Source of the DNA: Piezodorus guildinii
Lineage: Eukaryota; Arthropoda; Insecta; Hemiptera; Pentatomidae
Assembly: GCA_023052935.1 (NCBI GenBank)
Contig: CM041298.1
Location: 5,077,563 to 5,141,562 of the forward strand
DNA length: 64,000 nucleotides
Direction of reading: 5' to 3'
Part shown: in pieces, positions 22,307-34,532 of the stretch
Layout: each line of letters starts with the position of its first letter
Position numbering within the stretch: the first letter of the stretch is position 1
Notes under the pieces: generated by a model
What the model was told of the DNA's origin: nothing
What the model saw: the letters and a program-made list of their open reading frames with translations, nothing else
Databases searched by the model: none
Position numbers and translations under genes: made by a program

Positions 22307-25300
22307 CTGTCGGGGAAAATTAGAAACTATTATAAAAACAAAAGCATAACCTGCCATAATGATACAAATCATAATTTGTTAAACTAATAAAGGAATTAGA
22401 ATACTAATTGGCTTTTTAGTGGTACAATCATTAAGGCAGTTCCAGAAGAGAATCTAGACTATAAGAAACAGAGCATAAAACCCCACCTTGCATGGAGTGC
22501 ATTCTATTAATTACTATCTAATTCTTTATGACCTCATTAAAGGCTAAGGATTGAACATAATGTAAACATAATTTATCTAACAGTCAGTTGTACTAGATAC
22601 TGATAAAAAAAAGTATAAACAATGCTTTTAGTTATTTAAAAAAAAATGGTTCAATAGGTACTTTAATTATTTATGTTAGTATTGCAATACAATTAAATAT
22701 TATTAATTTATTTTATTTTATTTTATAAGTGTTAATCATATAAGTAATAAATAATAAGTATTCACAGCAAAAAAATACAAATTAAAAAAAAATTATTAAT
22801 GAATATATTTTAATACAAACAATAAAATTTAAAAAAATAAATATTTAAAACCATTATTTCAATAAAACAGACAATTTTTGGTTTTGTTTTAATTGATTAA
22901 TCTAAAATTTAATTTTTATTGTTTTATTTTAATCACATGTTTTATTTGAATCACATGATTTATTTGAATCACATGATTTATTTTACATATGGTTGTACCA
23001 GATACCGATCCAAAATAAATACATTAAAAAAAAATATTTTAAAATGCTATTATTTATTTTATTATTGCTTCTATATTTTAGTTTAGGCTTTAATAATAAA
23101 ATATATTATAATTAAAATATAACAAATATGTATTTCTAAATTAAAAATTAGTTTTACATTAATTTCTTCCAAAAAATGTAAAAATAAAAGAAAATTTCAG
23201 TACCTATATTTCATTTTTATATTATTATCAATCTTTTTATGTATAGTTTTATATATAGTTTATTTATATTTTTACTGCTTTATGTACAAGAATATTTATA
23301 TTTTTACTGCTTTATGTACAAGAACCATTAGAAACATAAATGTCTTACAGAAAATTATTCATAATATTTAAGTCTCTATATTTTAATTATAGCTTATTAT
23401 TAATCAATTTTAAATTTGTAATTTTACTGTATTTTTGTACATGAATTCATTTCAAAGCAGTAGTCAATATATTTTCAATAAATCAGACAATTTTTTTTTT
23501 TTTAATAACCCAATTTTTACTTAATATAAATTTTTTTAAAAATATTATAGATTATATTAATTTTCTTATTTTGATAATGTTTTATATAATTATTTTTTAA
23601 CTAATTAAATAAATATGTACAATATTTATTTATATTATATAAGATATAAATAAAGATTTTATTCTTTTAACAAAAATTTAAATGGTACAAAAAATTTATT
23701 TTTTTAATCATTATACACGACAGATGAAAATTAGAAAAATTTAATTTAGAAAATAATCAAAAATAAAAAGCGAAAATTTAAAATAAAATTTCCATTTTAA
23801 CCAAGCATCAGTTACCCCAATAACAAAGTTTATAATTAATTATTTATATTTATTGTAAGTTTATATATAATTAGTATATTTATGTTGCAATGTATATTTT
23901 AGTTTATAATCTGTAATCAGACTCTGATTTAAAAAGAAAAAAAAAAACAATAAATTAATTTCTATAACAAAAAACAGTTTTATATTTGTCTTTAGAATTA
24001 ATATGAGTAGTTGTTATTTTAAATTCCTATATTTTATTTTTAGCTCACCTTCAAGCAATTTACAATCTATAATCTTTTTTTTTTTTTTTTTTTTAATTAT
24101 TATTATAATCTTTATTTAACAGAAGTCATTGCAAATTATTTTATCAAGTTTTTTAATTACAGCAAAAAAAAAAATCACATAATTAAAATATTCATTCAAA
24201 AATTGGCAAATCTTTTGAATTTTGATAATTTTATAAGTAACAAAATTAATAATTACAAATATTTATATAAATCTTTAAATTATTGTTTATTTTTAAAGTA
24301 GTATAGTTGTTTTGTTTTTGTATAATTTCATAATTATAACTAATAAGTCAACAAAATAAAAAATATTTATTTTGTATGATAAATTTAAGTACCGAATTTA
24401 ATTATAGTATTAATTTAAAAATTGTCTGATCCAATAATTTACCGAATATGGAAGTAGCAAATTAAAAATAATTTATTAAAGGATAAATAATAATTCAAAT
24501 AATAAATCTCCTATAAATAATAGCATAAAATAAAATGAAAGAATTATTTAAAAATTTAAATTGGTTTGTAAAAGTATTAATACTCTTAAATTCAAACATT
24601 TAATTTAAAAAATATGCCTTCATTTTTAATTAACAGGAATAATAATACAATATTTAATTTTATTTATTTTTATTATTTTTTAAATAAAATACTTATATAC
24701 TTATTGACTTTATATTAAGTTTAAAAAAAACTTTTTTTTGTGGTATCACATTATATATTTTCAATTAGTTAATAATTGAGTTTGAAAAAAAAAAAAAAAA
24801 AAAATACTCGTATGTACAAACCAATATTTTGAATAAACATATTTATAAAAACTAATTAAGATTTCGAACTGTTTATCGTATTCAACTTCATTATCTGATT
24901 AATTATTAAAAAATATTTAAATGGTTTTAATTTAAAAGTTTTATAACTGCTTTAACTCTTATAAAATCCTACAAAATTATTTTATTTTCCTATTTAATTA
25001 TATTTGAAAGTTTGTTTAGAATGTTTATAATTTTTTTTTTCATATGAAAAGAGGAAAAAAGACCAATTAATAAAAGATAACATAAATATGTGTAAGCAAT
25101 ATGGAAAAAAATAAATAATAATAAAAATAAAATATCATTTGCTCTTAAATATTCAGAATTATTTTTTTTATTACGGTCATTTTAATCAACATTGAAAGAA
25201 AAATATTCCAAACAGGAATAAGTAAAATATTTTGGAATTTACATAAATTATATTTATTTATATGATAAATAAAAAAAGACAATATCATATAATAACAAGT

Positions 25301-25717
25301 AATTTTTGTCTTTTCATTTAATTATTATTTTCCACAATATATAATTCTTTTCAAAGTATTTGGAATTCATATTTCTTTTTATTTAGTAAATATTCCTCAC
25401 AGGATATAATTCTTTTAAATTATTAAATCATTAAAAGGGAATTCCTTACAGCAAAATCATTATATATCAATATATTGATTTTATAAAATATCCAATTAAT
25501 AAAGTAAAAGTTTATTAAGACAAAAGAATTTGGAAACCATAAAATCATCTTGTTTACTCCTTTCAAATGTTCATATTCCCTCCAATCCTCTACATGATTT
25601 AATGTTCCAAACAATTTTTCTCCTCCATATAACTGATACTTAACATGGAAAGGAAATTTTTTTAACATAGGACATAAAAATAAAAATTTAACAGTTGAAC
25701 AGGTGCTATTAATTTTT
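22307..25717 (-). other. btsz intron, very AT-rich unique sequence
   Basis: About 3.4 kb of strongly AT-rich DNA with many A and T runs (for example near 24065-24100 and 24785-24802). No repeat family used elsewhere in the window is obvious. The minus-strand open frame near 25423-25725 has no recognisable domain. Confidence 0.5.
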
Positions 25718-26426
25718 ACTTTCACTTACCTATATATGGAATATATAGTTAGGGAAAGTATAGTGATTGTGAAAATTTTCGAATTCCAGTTTTCAACGGA
25801 AATACCTGTTTTAGAGTCCAAATAACCAAGTCCCACAAAAAGGTTTCTGTATGTGTGTGTGTGTGTGTGTGCTAATCCCCGCATGTAAACAAATAGTCCT
25901 ATGAAACTGAAATTTCATATTTAAGGCAACCATATGACCGAGATAATACAGCAACTTTTTCATCAACATCAGGTAACCAGAGGAGCCACTTTATACCATG
26001 CATTTTGCACTTTTTTACAATTTTCTCAAAATGGATTTTGATTAAATTCCTTATATCATGTAAAATTTAATATCATGTAGGTTTCATTCTGATTGAAATA
26101 GTTTAACAGGGCTTAAATAACGTACTTTCTTTCTCAAAAGTACCTTTAATTTTGTAGATTTTATAAAAATGACCATATCATCTTGTTACCAGTGATAAAA
26201 ACAGGTAAGTTGAACGAATTCAATATCCAACTAAAGGAGAAAACTGAAAAAATATTTTTTAAATGCAATTTTTCGTTTTTGAACATAAGAACAGTATCTT
26301 ATACACAAGCTTATGAAAGTTAATAAAGAGTGATAAAATTAAGATAAAACTAACTGATTATTTTAGATAATAATATAATAGATTTTTTAATAAAACACAT
26401 GTTTCTATAGAAATTTAATTTAATTT
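25718..26426 (-). mobile_element. HLE copy, lacking the TC end
   Basis: Variant terminus CCTATATATGGAATATATAG. It is interrupted at 26427, where another copy begins in the same orientation. Confidence 0.75.
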
Positions 26427-26429
26427 ATT

Positions 26430-27313
26430 ACTTTCACTTACAATATATAGTAAGGGGAAGTATTGCGATCGTGAAAATTTTCGAATTCCAGTTTTCAACG
26501 GAAATAAACGTTTTAGGGTCCCCTGAGTCCAAATAACCTAGTCCCACAAAAAGGTCTGTGTGTGTGGTAACTCCCGGGCGGAAACGGTAAGTCCTATGAC
26601 ACTGAAATTTCATATTTAAGACAACTATACACCCGAGACGTGACCAAACTTTTTTCATCAAAATGAGCTTACCAGAAGAGGCACTTTATACAATGCATTT
26701 TGCACCTTTTTTCGATTTTCTCAAAAACGGTTCTAACGATTTTGATTAAACTCGCTATATTGATGTAAAATTTAATGGGCTTTAATATCATGTAGGTTTT
26801 ATTCTGATTAAAATGGTCTGACAGGGCTTAAATGATATTTTAAATTTTCTTCCCCTAAAGTACCTTTAATTTTGTAGATTCAATAAAAATAACTATATTA
26901 TCTTGTTAACACTGATGAAAAACGGGTAAATATATAAATTGAATAAATTCGATACCCAACTAAAGGAGAAAACAGAAAAAATATTTTTTTAATGCAATTT
27001 TTTGTTTTTGAACATAAGAGCAGTAATATACATGTATGATATATCGTTGGAAAGCTAAAGATTTTAGAAAAAATATTATCTCATACACAAGCTTTTAAAA
27101 ATTAATAGAGAGTGATGAAATGAACATAAAACTAACTAATTATTTTAGATAATAATATAACCGATTTTTTAATGAATCACATGTTTCTATAGAAATTCAA
27201 TTTAATTAATTCCTTAAAAGTTTCACGTATTTTTATCTCTAACTGTTTTTGAAAATTCTCTAATCGATTTTAAAAACAGAGGTAAGTGAAAGTCGTGTGT
27301 TGCCTGCACCAGA
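26430..27313 (-). mobile_element. HLE copy, full length
   Basis: From TACTTTCACTTACAATATAT to GTGTTGCCTGCACCAGA, directly abutting the previous copy. Confidence 0.8.
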
Positions 27314-27318
27314 TTTTC

Positions 27319-27394
27319 TCTAAATGTATTTGAAAATTCTCTAATTGATTTTAAAAACAGAGGTAAGTGAAAGTCGTGTGTTGCCCGCACCAGA
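27319..27394 (-). repeat. Tandem duplicate of the HLE TC end
   Basis: Repeats the last 75 bases of the preceding copy (from TGTATTTGAAAATTC to GCCCGCACCAGA), giving two TC termini in tandem. Confidence 0.75.
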
Positions 27395-28158
27395 TTTTTT
27401 TAATAGGAAATGAGTAGAACTTAAAAAATATTATTTGAAATATATGGATTCTTGTGTTTAGTGTGAGAGGTATAATAATGAAGTGTAGAAGTAAAAAAGT
27501 GTCCGTGTAAAATTGATTAAATATTGAGAATGAAATACTGAATATTGATCGAATGAGGAAAATATTTTTTTCAATGAGCCTGAGCTAGTTTAGCTCAGCA
27601 TTTTACTTCTGAGTAACAGAAATTCTAGAAGTGGGTCAAGAAAATATGATTATATAAAACACATGATGAAGAAAGTCGGGAAATTTTTTTTAGCTGGTAA
27701 GTCAATAATAGAACAGACTTAATTATTACAATATTTTTTTTTATTTTAAAGAAGATTGATGAATTTAAATTTTTACAAGTGGATCCCATTCTAAAATACA
27801 TAGTTGTTTTGGACGGATTATCTAGTGCGAAAAGTAAAATATGCAGAGGAGTCAGCGATGATAAGGGCTATTTTTCTTTAAAGGAGGTTCATGAGTCTGA
27901 ATTCTTGAACAGAATTGAGATGTTGATTTCCAAAAGGTACTAAAGAACATTTTTTACAAAATTGATATTTATACATATTTGCATTCCCATCTTTTAATTT
28001 AAATATTCTATTTTGATTTTATCTAATGAACAGTAAAGTCCTTTAAAAACGTCATTTAGAATGGCAGTTATTTTCTAAATCTACTAATTATGCATTCAGT
28101 TCAGATCAAAATCAAACAAAAAAATTTTATTCCATGACTTTGATATAGTGTTATTAAG
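27395..28158. other. Intron sequence; candidate exon at 27752-27936
   Basis: Apart from the candidate exon I see only AT-rich sequence, with the repeat-like CTGAGCTAGTTTAGCTCAG (about 27580-27598), a short inverted repeat. Confidence 0.4.
27752..27936 (+). CDS. Candidate orphan exon of unknown product
   Basis: An open segment of 61 codons sits between a pyrimidine-rich acceptor (TTTTATTTTAAAG) and a possible donor (AG|GTACTA). It starts KIDEFKFLQVDPILKYIVVL and includes GLSSAKSKICRGVSDDKGYF. Composition is richer and more protein-like than the surrounding AT-rich DNA. A stop follows three codons after the possible donor, so it could equally be a terminal exon or a transposon fragment. It lies on the opposite strand inside the btsz intron, between an HLE copy and an HLE fragment. 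I do not recognise the family. An upstream donor-like GTAAGT at 27697 does not give a matching open phase. Confidence 0.3.
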
Positions 28159-28710
28159 ACTTTCACTTACCCTGTCTGTTAAAATAAATTTAAGAACTAT
28201 TAAATAAACTTAAAGTTACGGGTATATTCAAGTGAATTTAAATGAAAAAATGACTCAGTTACGTTGGAAACATATGATTTAAATTAAATAATATAGAAAT
28301 ATTAAATTGTTACGTATAATAATCAATAATAACGAATTATATTTGGCACTCTAAATTACCTTTTACAACTTTGTATATAAGATAATATTTTTTCTAAAAT
28401 CTTTAGTTTTCCAACGGTATATTAGGGGTACTCACTACGTTTGCTATAGCATATTTTTTGTGCTATTGTGCTAAACCCATTGAGTTTCTACAGGAAATAA
28501 CTGTAGGAACTCGGCGGGTTTAGCAAAATAGCACGAAAAATATGCTATAGCAAACGTAGTGAGTACCCCTATTATACATCTTATTACTGTTGTTATCTTC
28601 AAAAAAACAAAAATTACATTAAAAATATTGTTGCTTCTTTCTCCTTTAGTTAGTTATCACATTTTTTCAACTTGTATATTTAGCCAATTTCATCAACGCT
28701 AATAAGATGA
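28159..28710 (+). mobile_element. HLE copy, left part, split by a hairpin MITE and a LINE
   Basis: Starts GACTTTCACTTACC and keeps TTTCTAAAATCTTTAG and CAACGCTAATAAGATGATA. The MITE occupies 28435-28569. The element resumes at 29220 after the LINE. Confidence 0.65.
28435..28569. mobile_element. 135-bp near-perfect hairpin MITE
   Basis: The arms GGGGTACTCACTACGTTTGC and their complement extend almost to the centre. A TATTA duplication lies at 28430-28434 and 28570-28574. Removing the element and one TATTA restores the HLE consensus at this point. No ORF; superfamily unassigned. Confidence 0.75.
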
Positions 28711-28789
28711 TACGGTGTTTTTTTTTTTTTTGTTTTTTGGATGTGAAATGTGTGTTTGGATGGATGTATGTTTTTTTTTTTTTTTTGGA

Positions 28790-29219
28790 TGTGAAACGTG
28801 GCCGCTTACTTTAAAGGATGAACAGCGGCTTAAGGTTTTCGAAAATAAGGTATTGCGTAAAATATTTGGTCCAAAGAGAGATGAGGCCACTGGGGAGTTT
28901 AGAAGGTTGCATAACGCGGAATTGCGGAGTTTGTACCCTGTGAATATAATTGAGTTGATAGCATCGCGGAGACTCAAATGGGCGCGTAAAGTTGTTGGGC
29001 TTAGTGAGGAACGGATTCCGAGAAAGTTGTATTCGCTGAACCGACTGGTAGGCGTCCGAAAGGTAGGCCGAAGCGTCGATGGGAGGATTGCATTAAGGCT
29101 GATCTCGGGGGCTTGGGCTTGACCGGTGAACATTGGACGAGTCTATGCAGGCGAAGTTTGGTGGTATCGGCATCGAACCTTCAGGTTCGGTAAGCCTATT
29201 ATTATTATTATTATTATTT
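28790..29219 (+). mobile_element. RTE-like LINE 3' fragment
   Basis: Encodes CETWPLTLKDEQRLKVFENK, then LRKIFGPKRDEATGEFRRLH, typical of the region after the reverse transcriptase in RTE-like and related LINEs. It ends with an (ATT)n tail, as RTE elements do. Same family as 59724-60512. It is inserted in an HLE copy. T runs at 28716 and 28770 separate repeated GGATGTGAAA pieces upstream. Confidence 0.65.
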
Positions 29220-29670
29220 GTTTTTTTGAATTTACAAAATGAAAGATACTTTATAGGTATAAAATGTAAATAATTGGCATTTAAGTCCTGTCAGACTGTT
29301 TCAATCAGAATTAAAGCTACATGACATTAAATACCAATAAATTTTACATTGATACGGCGAGTTTAATCGGAATCATTAGAACTGTATTTGAAAAAATCGT
29401 AAAATGGTTCAAAATGCTTAGTATAAAGTAGCACTTTCGGTCAGCCGATTTTAGTGAAAAAGTTGCTGTAACATCTCGGGCATATAGTTTTCTTAAATAT
29501 GAATTTTTAGTTAAGTACCATTTTTCGTTTTCATGGTTGACATACCACACACACGGACGGACACAGAGACCTTTTTGGGTGTATTTCCATTGAAAACTGG
29601 AATTAGAAATATTTCACAATCACAATAATTTCCCTCCCTATCCCCTTCTCCATATATAGGTAAGTGAAAG
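29220..29670 (+). mobile_element. HLE copy, right part
   Basis: Continues the copy begun at 28159. Ends CATATATAGGTAAGTGAAAG, the same terminal variant as the copy at 4048. Confidence 0.65.
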
Positions 29671-29990
29671 TAACGATTCTAGATTTCAATGTGAAAAGAA
29701 TAAAATAAGTTGGCTTAATAATATATTAATAGGAGTTTTGCGATTACTGTAAAATTTACTATAATGGATATAGTACCTTATGGAAATCAACGTATCAATT
29801 TTTGATAGATTTCTGTATTTTTGAACTATGAAAAGCAAGAATCAACAGTAGAAGGAAAATAAAAATTGAATCAAATTTTAAACTTGAGCAAGACAATAAC
29901 TCCGGACATACTGCGATATCAACTTAGGCTCGGTTGCAGGAGAATTATTTCAAAGTTCTGGAAACCTCTCCCAAATTTAATTAAATATTT
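29671..29990 (+). repeat. Duplicated segment holding an empty HLE site
   Basis: Matches 4148-4338 plus 5247-5362 with the HLE absent. The junction reads AATAAAAATTGAATC at 29859-29873. This pair defines the HLE boundaries. Confidence 0.75.
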
Positions 29991-31200
29991 TTGGTCCCAA
30001 ATCAACAATATCTAAAATGAAAAAAACTCAAAGAAAAAAATTAATTTCTTCATTGGAACAGTATCGAACATCACCTAATAGGCTAAAATGTGTCATTATA
30101 CAAAAGGGTTTACCAACTAGATGTTTAATTTTTTTGTTAATTTATTATTAACATTAACATTAATTATTATTTTTGTGATTTTTGCTTTTAGCTACTGTAC
30201 ACTGTCCTTTAGAAAAAGAGAGAAAAAAACAAACGATTAATTTACAGAAATGTTAGTAAAGGATACTGGATGCTGGATACTTAGTAAAGATAATGGATAC
30301 TTTTGACAGTCATTGTATCGTTACATATCTCCTGAGTTCAAAGAAAGGCATTTCCTTTATTACAATATAAGTTATCCGAACCCCTCATCAATTATTCCTA
30401 TTGAATTTAATTAAACATTTGATGGTTAAGCAATGAAGGAAAATGTGAAAATACCACATTTAAAATGACAATGCTGTCAAAAAATATTATTTCTTGATAG
30501 TGACAATATTAGACAAATAATAATTAAGTAAGTCAAATCAAGGCTCAGTAAGCTAAAATGAATAATTATACATAAATTATATATTTTTTATGTTAACGCA
30601 TCAATGTAACTAAGAAATCATGTATTTCCGAATACTTTTGACTTTTATGTTCAGTTTTTTTTGGTAAATTTATATTCAAAACGTTAAAAATAAAATTATT
30701 TGAGTTATGAATTTTGGTTTTAGCAATTATATAATGCCAGCAATGGTATAATATTGAAAATAGGATAACAAGTCTTTATAAACAGAAAAATTGTAAATTT
30801 TTGACACTCACTGAAATACAAAGCTTTATGTGATTTATACAGTGATGTAAACTGCATTAGTTTTATAATTTTTCACAAAGTTCCTTTTAAGAAATTTTTA
30901 TATTTAAATATTGCAATAAATAAATTTGATGCCTTTCAGGCCCAGGCAATGCTAAAGGTTGTGAGTTTGAATCCTGGCAGGACTTTTATGAGCATATAAT
31001 TAAATGGGGATTCACTCATAGCCTCTCGTCTGGAGATGTGAGACCCGTCAGCCTAATGGTGGCCACTCACAAAAATAGGCATGTGGAGTGTTTCATTTTA
31101 TTTTGAGCTTTTGCCCATTTTAGCCTATTGCTACTTACAATACTACAATTGAAAACAATTTATATTTTTTTAATCCAAAAGTTTTTTTATAAGAACTGAC
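29991..31200 (-). other. btsz intron; probable second SINE family at 30935-31110
   Basis: Mostly AT-rich. At 30935-31110 (+ strand) GTGAGTTTGAATCCTGGCAG resembles a pol III B box inside a GC-richer block ending near TTTCATTTT. This suggests another tRNA-derived SINE, unrelated in its body to SINE-A. Confidence 0.45.
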
Positions 31201-31419
31201 CAGGAGGTAGGTTCCTGGAATCGATCCTGAGATGGACCTTCCTGAAGACTGCCTGAGGCGAGGTGAGCTTCTTGTCTGCCTCCGGGGAAGACTGGACGGA
31301 TGCTGGAGGAGTCTTCCTGGGCACAAAGGCGGGGAGGGAGTCCGAGTCCCGTGGTAGGCTGCTGTAAGCTCTCATCTCGGGAGAGCCGCGCAGGTACGAC
31401 CATGGCGATGGAGACGTTT
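31201..31419 (-). CDS. btsz: btsz exon: Pro/Ser-rich linker
   Basis: This 219-nt exon follows an acceptor TATTTTCAG and ends at a donor GTCAGT, a variant shared with the large next exon. Two bases complete a Glu codon and one base is left over, which matches both neighbours. The 72 codons encode a hydrophilic linker with SPWSYLRGSPEMRAYSSLPR near the start and a basic segment FRKVHLRIDSRNLPPG at the end. No folded domain is recognisable. GC content is clearly above the flanking intron. The placement after the Rab-binding segment and the phase agreement are the main support. A retrocopy is excluded by the exon-intron structure. Confidence 0.75.
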
Positions 31420-31518
31420 CTGAAAATATAATTATTAATAATATTATTAATAATAAAATAAAATAAAATGATTACACAATGGTTTATTCCTGGATAATCA
31501 TATTATGCTATTACAATT

Positions 31519-31623
31519 TATAGGTGGAATAATCAGGAATCAGTCATTTTTTGAAAATTTTTATTTTTTTAATTAGTTTCGGCTCAAGCTTGTTAGCCAT
31601 CACAGGGCATTACTGAGCCACGT
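31519..31623 (-). mobile_element. Penelope-like repeat fragment, ribozyme core broken
   Basis: Contains GGTGGAATAATCAGGAATC and TTTCGGCTCAAGCTTG, but CATCACAGGGC replaces CATCATCAGGGC, so the CTGATGA core is lost. Confidence 0.55.
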
Positions 31624-31625
31624 CC

Positions 31626-32315
31626 AATTGAAATTTCATATTTATGACGTTACAGAATCTTTTTCATAAAAATTGGATGACCAGAAGATCTACTTTATAC
31701 CATGTATTTTGCACCTTTTTACGATTTTCTCAAAAACGGCTCTAACGATTTTGATTAAACTCCATATATATCGATGTAACATTTGATGGGCTTTGATATC
31801 ATGTAGGTTTCATTCTGATTGAAATAGTATGACAGGGCTTAAATGCTGATATTTTAAATTGTCTTCCTCTAAAGTACCTTTAATTTTGTAGATTTAAAAA
31901 AAATTGGAACATCATCTTATTAGCATTGATAAACAACGGGTAAATATGTAAGTTGGGTGAATTTGATAAACAACTAAATGAGAAAAGTGCAAACATATTT
32001 TTTTATGCAATTTTTGTGTTCTTGAACACAATAATGGTAATATAGAATATAGTGTTGGATAGCTAAAGATTTTAGAAAAAATATCATCTAATACACGAAA
32101 TTTTAAAGGGTAATGGAGAGTGATGAAAAGGCGATAAAACTGACTGACTGTTGTAGATAAAAATATAATAGATTATTTTATAAAACAGATGTTTCTATTG
32201 AAATTTAAAATAATTAATTCTTTAACAATTTATTTGTATCTTTAAATGTATTTAAAAATTCTTAAATTAATTCTAACAACGGAGGTAAGTGAAAGTCGTG
32301 TGTTGCGCGCACCAG
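31626..32315 (-). mobile_element. HLE copy, hairpin end missing
   Basis: From the TGAAATTTCATATTTATGAC segment to GTGTTGCGCGCACCAGA. It abuts the Penelope-like fragment. Confidence 0.75.
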
Positions 32316-33317
32316 ATTTTTAGAATATAAGTGACCTAATTAATATTTTTAAAAGATTTCAAATAGAAAAAGTAATTTAATAAAGCATTTTAAACTGTTC
32401 TAATTCATCCCACATGTTGTAAAGAGAAACACAGTAACCTTTTCAATGTTTTCCCTATTCACCCCTACTGTAGGGTAAATGGGGACAGTATTATTTTTTT
32501 TTTTTAATTTCAAAAACTACAAATCAAAAACACACACCCAGTAAATATGTAATAGAGGTGATGAGGACCTAAGATTTTATGTATTGTTCAATTAACTGAG
32601 ATTAAAAATAAATTTGTCATATAGCTCAAGATACCATAGAGTGTTCCTATTCACCCCGTTTTACGGTAAGTTATATGCATAGAAATGAATTAATCAAAAA
32701 TCTTAAGACAGGTGAAACAGCAACACTGTTACTAAATTTTTAACCGTCCTTTAATGAAAAAAAAACAAAATTACCTGTGCAGTGAACTTCATAAAACTTT
32801 GGCAGTCGAGAGATCAATAAATCAAACTAAGAATAAAATTTATCATCCCAATTCCCATTAGAGAATTAAAGAATTGTAAATAAAACCACAGACAAGAAAA
32901 TCACATTGTTTATTCTTATTTATTTTTATCACGTTAGAAGTTTCAGTAATAAATAGATTTAATCAAAGTATTTCTTGTTATTTGCGATTTACTATATTCA
33001 CAAACCTTTTTTACACCCAATTAGCAAATTTGTTTATAAATACAAATAATAATAAGATAGCTATATTATATTTAGGTATTTATAGAGGTTATTTATGATT
33101 TATTGGTGTAAACCATAGATTATCTCAAACTTTTGACCAGCTGTATTTGTTGTTTCGATGGAAGTTACTCCAAATTAATTAATGTAACAATAGAAATTAA
33201 TATCTTCAATAATCACTTACGAATATTTGCTTTTTGTGACAGTCCATTAGCTTTTACAACTCTGTGTTGAGGTAGAATATTTTGTGTTTTATAAGAAGTG
33301 TGGTGAATTCGCTCCAC
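32316..33317 (-). other. btsz intron, AT-rich, nothing identified
   Basis: Two similar CCCTATTCACCCC-like stretches near 32450 and 32645 are the only local repetition noted. Confidence 0.4.
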
Positions 33318-33476
33318 ATTTTTTTTTTTTCTAATTATCTATTGATATTTACAACTGTATTGTACAACATATCTAGTAAATAGGCTAAAAGTAAATAGAC
33401 ATGAACAAGACATGTAGAGAAGCTACCCATCGGCAGCACTCTAAAAATATTCTAAACCAGAAGATCTCGAGGCTTC
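33318..33476 (-). mobile_element. Jockey-like LINE 3' end
   Basis: Reverse complement of the 3' tail seen at 60545-60795 (CTATTGATATTTACAACTGT on the + strand, then GGCAGCACTCTAAAAATATT). A T run at 33318 marks the poly(A). Confidence 0.6.
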
Positions 33477-34236
33477 CTAAATTCGAATATTTTCTTCTCT
33501 GAAGTACCTTAAATTTTGTTGTTTTGAAATGATTAACCATTTCTAAATGCTAGAATAGATAATGAATGGATGGGTATAGAATATAAAATAATATGATTAT
33601 CAACAGAAGAAAAAAAACAGCAGACATATTTTTCTAGATTAATTTTTACCCCTGTTAATATAGGGGTCAGTTGTAGCATGATGGCTAGCATAACAGCCTT
33701 CTATGCCAAAGGTTCAAACCCACAGGTGATCCTAAGATTTTTTAATGGGAGTAAAAAATTCTTAGTTAGGTCGTCCTTCGGAGGGGACGTAAAAGGTGGT
33801 CCCGAGCCTGTGCGATGTCAGGCACTCGTTAAAGATCCCTATCCTAATTAAACCTGGATAAGGAAAATTTAGGACTCCCACTGCAGCATTGTCCAATTAG
33901 CCACAGTAGCATAAAGTGATGTTAAATAAATAAACAAACCCCTGTTAACAAAAATAGTAAGATAGAGGTATAATGAAACATAGAAAAGATTTTATGATAA
34001 ACATTTTCTAATATATAAATTTGTGTAAGGTAGTGGAGAGTGATGAAAAGTAGATAAAAGTGATTTTTGTATACTTATACAATAATTTCTATAGTTAGAT
34101 TATTTAATCTAAAACAAATATTTCCATCAAAACTCAATGTAATCCTTTAAAATTTTTTCAACTCTAATTTTTTTTATAAAACTCCTTAAATTGATTTTAA
34201 CAATGGAGGTGAGTCAAAGTCATGCATTAGATTTTT
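33477..34236 (-). mobile_element. HLE copy, decayed, split by a SINE-A
   Basis: TCTTCTCTGAAGTACCTTAA and the GGAGGTGAGTCAAAGTC end are recognisable. SINE-A occupies 33662-33938. Confidence 0.6.
33662..33938 (+). mobile_element. SINE-A full copy with target duplication
   Basis: Head GGGGTCAGTTGTAGCATGATG, B box GGTTCAAACCC, tail AAATAAATAAACAAAC. ACCCCTGTTAA occurs just before (about 33648) and just after the element. Confidence 0.8.
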
Positions 34237-34410
34237 TTATTAATTTTCTGTTCATGGAAATTAAATGGTAATTTAAGCATGATTAGCCAATAACTGTTTT
34301 ATGATGGTAGCACTCTTTGCGCCCTAGATACTAATACAATAGTCCTATGTACAATACAATAATAAAACAAATAATGAATATTAAAGATTATGCTTTGATA
34401 TGATATTTAC

Positions 34411-34532
34411 CAGAGAATGTCCATGACCTCTGAATAGTTCTTTTCAATGTTTCTGCAGAATTAATGCTATCTTTCATTTTTTTCGCTTCGATTATTTCGT
34501 TCATCCATTCTCCTGTCACTGCTTTCAGTTCC
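34411..34532 (-). CDS. btsz: btsz exon: second Slp-homology segment (TGEWM motif)
   Basis: This 122-nt exon follows an acceptor ending GTGTTTTAG and stops at a donor GTAAATATC. Its first G completes the Met codon begun by the zinc-finger exon. The 40 codons start ELKAVTGEWMNEIIEAKK and end RTIQRSWTFS. In Slp, Slac2 and rabphilin proteins the zinc finger is followed by a short helix with a conserved T/S-G-E/D-W, which contributes to Rab contact, so the order and motif seen here support the family call. The exon ends with one base (G), which joins AA of the next exon to make Glu. The exon is moderately AT-rich, unlike the large downstream exon. Confidence 0.85.

Noticed and set aside
25423..25725. 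Minus-strand frame with KFPFHVKYQLYG, loosely like a THO-complex subunit segment
   Set aside because: The similarity covers about a dozen residues from memory only, and the remainder is AT-rich and low complexity.
33662..33750. tRNA gene calls from perfect B boxes in SINE-A heads
   Set aside because: The heads lack full cloverleaf pairing and are joined to the SINE body and tail in every copy.
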